Part shown: in pieces, positions 5,170 to 6,723 of the stretch
How positions within the stretch are numbered: position 1 is the stretch's first letter
Layout: each line of letters begins with the position of its first letter
Assembly (NCBI GenBank): GCA_027297005.1
Contig: JAPUIN010000069.1
Coordinates: forward strand, 1-6,723
DNA: 6,723 nucleotides
DNA from: Acidobacteriota bacterium
GTDB lineage: Bacteria > Acidobacteriota > Polarisedimenticolia > Gp22-AA2
Reading direction: 5' to 3'
Translations under genes and position numbers: made by a program
Notes under the pieces: generated by a model
Databases searched by the model: none
What the model was told of the DNA's origin: nothing
What the model saw: the letters and a program-made list of their open reading frames with translations, nothing else

Positions 5170-6648
5170 TCATTGTCCGGGGGTCTCGGGCGAAAGATTA
5201 ATGCAGACGGTCTTCGGCTCGGTGAAGAAGCGCAGCGCTTCTTCACCCCCTTCGCGCCCCACGCCGCTGTGCTTCATGCCGCCGAACGGCACTCTCAGAT
5301 CTCGCAGGCTCCAGCAGTTGATCCAGATCGTCCCCGATGCAATGCGATCGGCGAGACGGTGGGCGCGCGTCAGGTTCTCGGTCCAGATGGTGGCGGTCAG
5401 TCCGTATTCGGTCGCGTTGGCGCGATCGACGACCTCGTCCTCGCTCCGGAACGGCGTGATCGTGACGACCGGGCCGAAGATCTCCTCACGATTGACGCGT
5501 GAGTCGGGATCGAGGTCGGTGATGATGGTCGGCTCGACGAAATACCCGTCGCGGCAGCGCGCGCTGACCGGTTGTTTCGGTGGGCCGCCGCCGCACAGGA
5601 TCCGGCCCCCCTCGCTGCGGGCGATCTCGATATAGCGCATCACCTTGTCCCGATGGGCGCTTGAGATCAGGGCGCCCTGTTGCGTGCCGGGCTCGCGCGG
5701 GTCGCCGACCGCGAGCCGCGCCGTTGCGGTGGTGAAGCGCTTCACGAAGTCGGGATAGATGCGCTCCTCGACGAGAATGCGTGAGCCGCTGAGACAGATC
5801 TGACCCTGGTTCGCGAACGACGACGACAGGCTGGTGTCGATCACCCGGCCAAGGTCGGCGTCGGCAAAGACGATGTTGGGATTCTTGCCGCCCAGCTCGA
5901 GGGCGACCCTTTTGAATGATGGGGCCGCCGTGCGGGCGATCTCCGCGCCGGTCGCCGTCCCGCCCGTGAAGGAGATGGTGGTGACCAGCTCATGCTTCAC
6001 GAGCGCCGCCCCGGCGGTGGCGCCGCGCCCCTGCACGATGTTCAGCACCCCGTTGGGAAGCCCCGCGTCGCGGCAGATCTCTCCCAGCAGGAAGGCCGTC
6101 ATCGGGGTCAGCTCGGACGGCTTGGCCACCGCCGTGTTCCCGACGGCGAGGGCGGGGGCGATCTTCCAGGTGAGCAGATAGAGCGGCAGGTTCCAGGGGG
6201 AGATCAGCCCCACGACTCCGCGGGGCCGGCGCAACGTGTAGTTGATCGCCCGGTGATCGGTGGCGTACGCCTCGGAGTGGAAGTGCGGCGCGGCGGTGGC
6301 GAAGAAGCGAAAGTTGGTGGAGGCCCGGGGGATGTCGAGCGACCGCGCCAGCGCGATCGGCTTGCCGGTGTCGATGCTCTCGGCTTCGGCGAGGCGTTCG
6401 AGGTCCGACTCGATCCGGTCGGCGATCTTCAGGAGAATGCGCGCGCGCTCCTCGACCGGCGTGCGCGACCAGGCGGGAAACGCTCTCTCCGCCGCCGCCA
6501 CCGCGCGCGCGACGTCGGCTTCGTCGCCATCCGGCAGCGAGGAGTACGCCGTGCCGGTCGCCGGCTCCACGTTGTCGAGCCTGCGCCCGGAGAGGGGGGG
6601 GACCGACTCGCCGTCGATGAAGTGCTCGATCCTGGTCGGGGAGGCCAT
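5170..6648 (-). CDS. amnC: 2-aminomuconate 6-semialdehyde dehydrogenase (ALDH superfamily)
   Basis: A 492-residue NAD+-dependent aldehyde dehydrogenase of standard length. It oxidises 2-aminomuconate semialdehyde, the ACMSD product, to 2-aminomuconate. Catalytic residues are all visible: N153 in SPWNLP, K176 in AKPSE (NAD binding), the FTGG turn (227-230), E251 in LELGGKNPN, and nucleophile C285 in NQGQICL. EEIFGPVV (388-395) and PFGGMKHSGVGREGG (454-468) are conserved ALDH blocks. NCWSLRDLRVPFGG and DIPRASTNFRFF are the hallmarks of the AMSDH/ALDH8A1 type; R108 and R449 are the likely counterparts of substrate-binding R120 and R464 of Pseudomonas AMSDH (by-eye alignment). The start ATG 6648 lies 6 nt after the upstream SDR stop; no clear SD is present, so translation may be coupled. 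A perfect 13-bp inverted repeat lies near the 3' end. A hydroxymuconic-semialdehyde dehydrogenase role is the main alternative; the cluster favours AMSDH. Confidence 0.92.
   Translation of the reverse strand: MASPTRIEHFIDGESVPPLSGRRLDNVEPATGTAYSSLPDGDEADVARAVAAAERAFPAWSRTPVEERARILLKIADRIESDLERLAEAESIDTGKPIALARSLDIPRASTNFRFFATAAPHFHSEAYATDHRAINYTLRRPRGVVGLISPWNLPLYLLTWKIAPALAVGNTAVAKPSELTPMTAFLLGEICRDAGLPNGVLNIVQGRGATAGAALVKHELVTTISFTGGTATGAEIARTAAPSFKRVALELGGKNPNIVFADADLGRVIDTSLSSSFANQGQICLSGSRILVEERIYPDFVKRFTTATARLAVGDPREPGTQQGALISSAHRDKVMRYIEIARSEGGRILCGGGPPKQPVSARCRDGYFVEPTIITDLDPDSRVNREEIFGPVVTITPFRSEDEVVDRANATEYGLTATIWTENLTRAHRLADRIASGTIWINCWSLRDLRVPFGGMKHSGVGREGGEEALRFFTEPKTVCINLSPETPGQ
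5221..5247. repeat. Perfect 13-bp inverted repeat with 1-nt centre
   Basis: Left arm GGTGAAGAAGCGC (5221-5233), centre A (5234), right arm GCGCTTCTTCACC (5235-5247). It lies in the aldehyde dehydrogenase gene over the codons for GEEALRFFT (residues 468-476), about 50 nt before its stop. In RNA the central pairs would open to give a hairpin of about 11 bp with a 5-nt loop. No T-run follows on either strand, so it is not a standard intrinsic terminator. Part of the symmetry follows from the Glu-Glu and Phe-Phe codon pairs. Confidence 0.75.
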
Positions 6649-6654
6649 CGCGAT

Positions 6655-6723
6655 CTACAGGGAGGTGATGCGGCCGCCGTCGACCGGAAGGCTGACGCCG
6701 GTGATGTATCCTGCGGCGGGGCT
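6655..6723 (-). CDS. SDR-family oxidoreductase, C-terminal end only
   Basis: Only the last 22 codons and the TAG stop (6655-6657) are in the window; the gene starts beyond the right edge. The visible residues include AAGYITGVSLPVDGG followed by RITSL. The YITG...PVDGG ending is the standard C-terminal signature of classical short-chain dehydrogenase/reductases, which use NAD(P)H. It lies 6 nt upstream of the aldehyde dehydrogenase ATG on the same strand, so the two are almost certainly in one operon. The substrate cannot be told from this fragment, and a reductase is not a required step between tryptophan and 4-oxalocrotonate. Confidence 0.85.
   Translation of the reverse strand, partial: SPAAGYITGVSLPVDGGRITSL

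Noticed and set aside
4620..5246. Full 208-codon version of the deaminase starting at GTG 5246
   Set aside because: It would overlap the aldehyde dehydrogenase coding region by 77 nt, and that overlap is explained by the dehydrogenase C-terminus and its inverted repeat.

Overview
This window holds most of a bacterial kynurenine pathway that degrades L-tryptophan through the 2-aminomuconate (meta-cleavage) branch. The DNA is very GC-rich (about two thirds G+C by eye), genes are tightly packed, and third codon positions are mostly G or C. It looks like chromosome from an aerobic, heterotrophic, high-GC bacterium that uses tryptophan as a carbon and nitrogen source. TDO, KMO and the missing ring-cleavage dioxygenase all need O2. 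The sequence does not let me name a phylum. I see no insertion sequence, phage gene, tRNA, rRNA or CRISPR array.

Layout. On the + strand (2-4553) are the C-terminal end of ACMS decarboxylase (cut by the left edge), kynureninase, kynurenine 3-monooxygenase, tryptophan 2,3-dioxygenase and a cyclase-type kynurenine formamidase. The first two overlap by 4 nt, and the next junctions are 6 and 9 nt. An 83-nt gap then precedes the formamidase; it contains an 11-codon mini-ORF with a strong Shine-Dalgarno. On the - strand (4620-6723, read right to left) are the last 22 codons of an SDR oxidoreductase (cut by the right edge), a 2-aminomuconate-semialdehyde-type aldehyde dehydrogenase, and a RidA-family 2-aminomuconate deaminase. 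The two gene strings converge on a 66-nt junction (4554-4619) with no obvious terminator. No gene-free stretch exceeds 300 bases. Both operon promoters must lie outside the window.

How the genes work together: tryptophan -> N-formylkynurenine (TDO, 3064-3846) -> kynurenine (KynB, 3930-4553) -> 3-hydroxykynurenine (KMO, 1690-3054) -> 3-hydroxyanthranilate + alanine (KynU, 388-1683) -> [3-hydroxyanthranilate 3,4-dioxygenase, not in the window] -> ACMS -> 2-aminomuconate semialdehyde (ACMSD, 2-391) -> 2-aminomuconate (ALDH, 5170-6648) -> 4-oxalocrotonate/2-oxohexenedioate + ammonia (RidA-type deaminase, 4620-5021). ACMSD plus the aldehyde dehydrogenase and deaminase point to complete catabolism rather than quinolinate/NAD synthesis.

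The enzymes are known families, so I do not claim a new system. The points most worth a second look are a C-terminal membrane tail on KMO, a mixed set of specificity residues in kynureninase, the mini-ORF coupled to kynB, a possible arginine-rich N-terminal extension of the deaminase, and a perfect 13-bp inverted repeat near the end of the aldehyde dehydrogenase gene.
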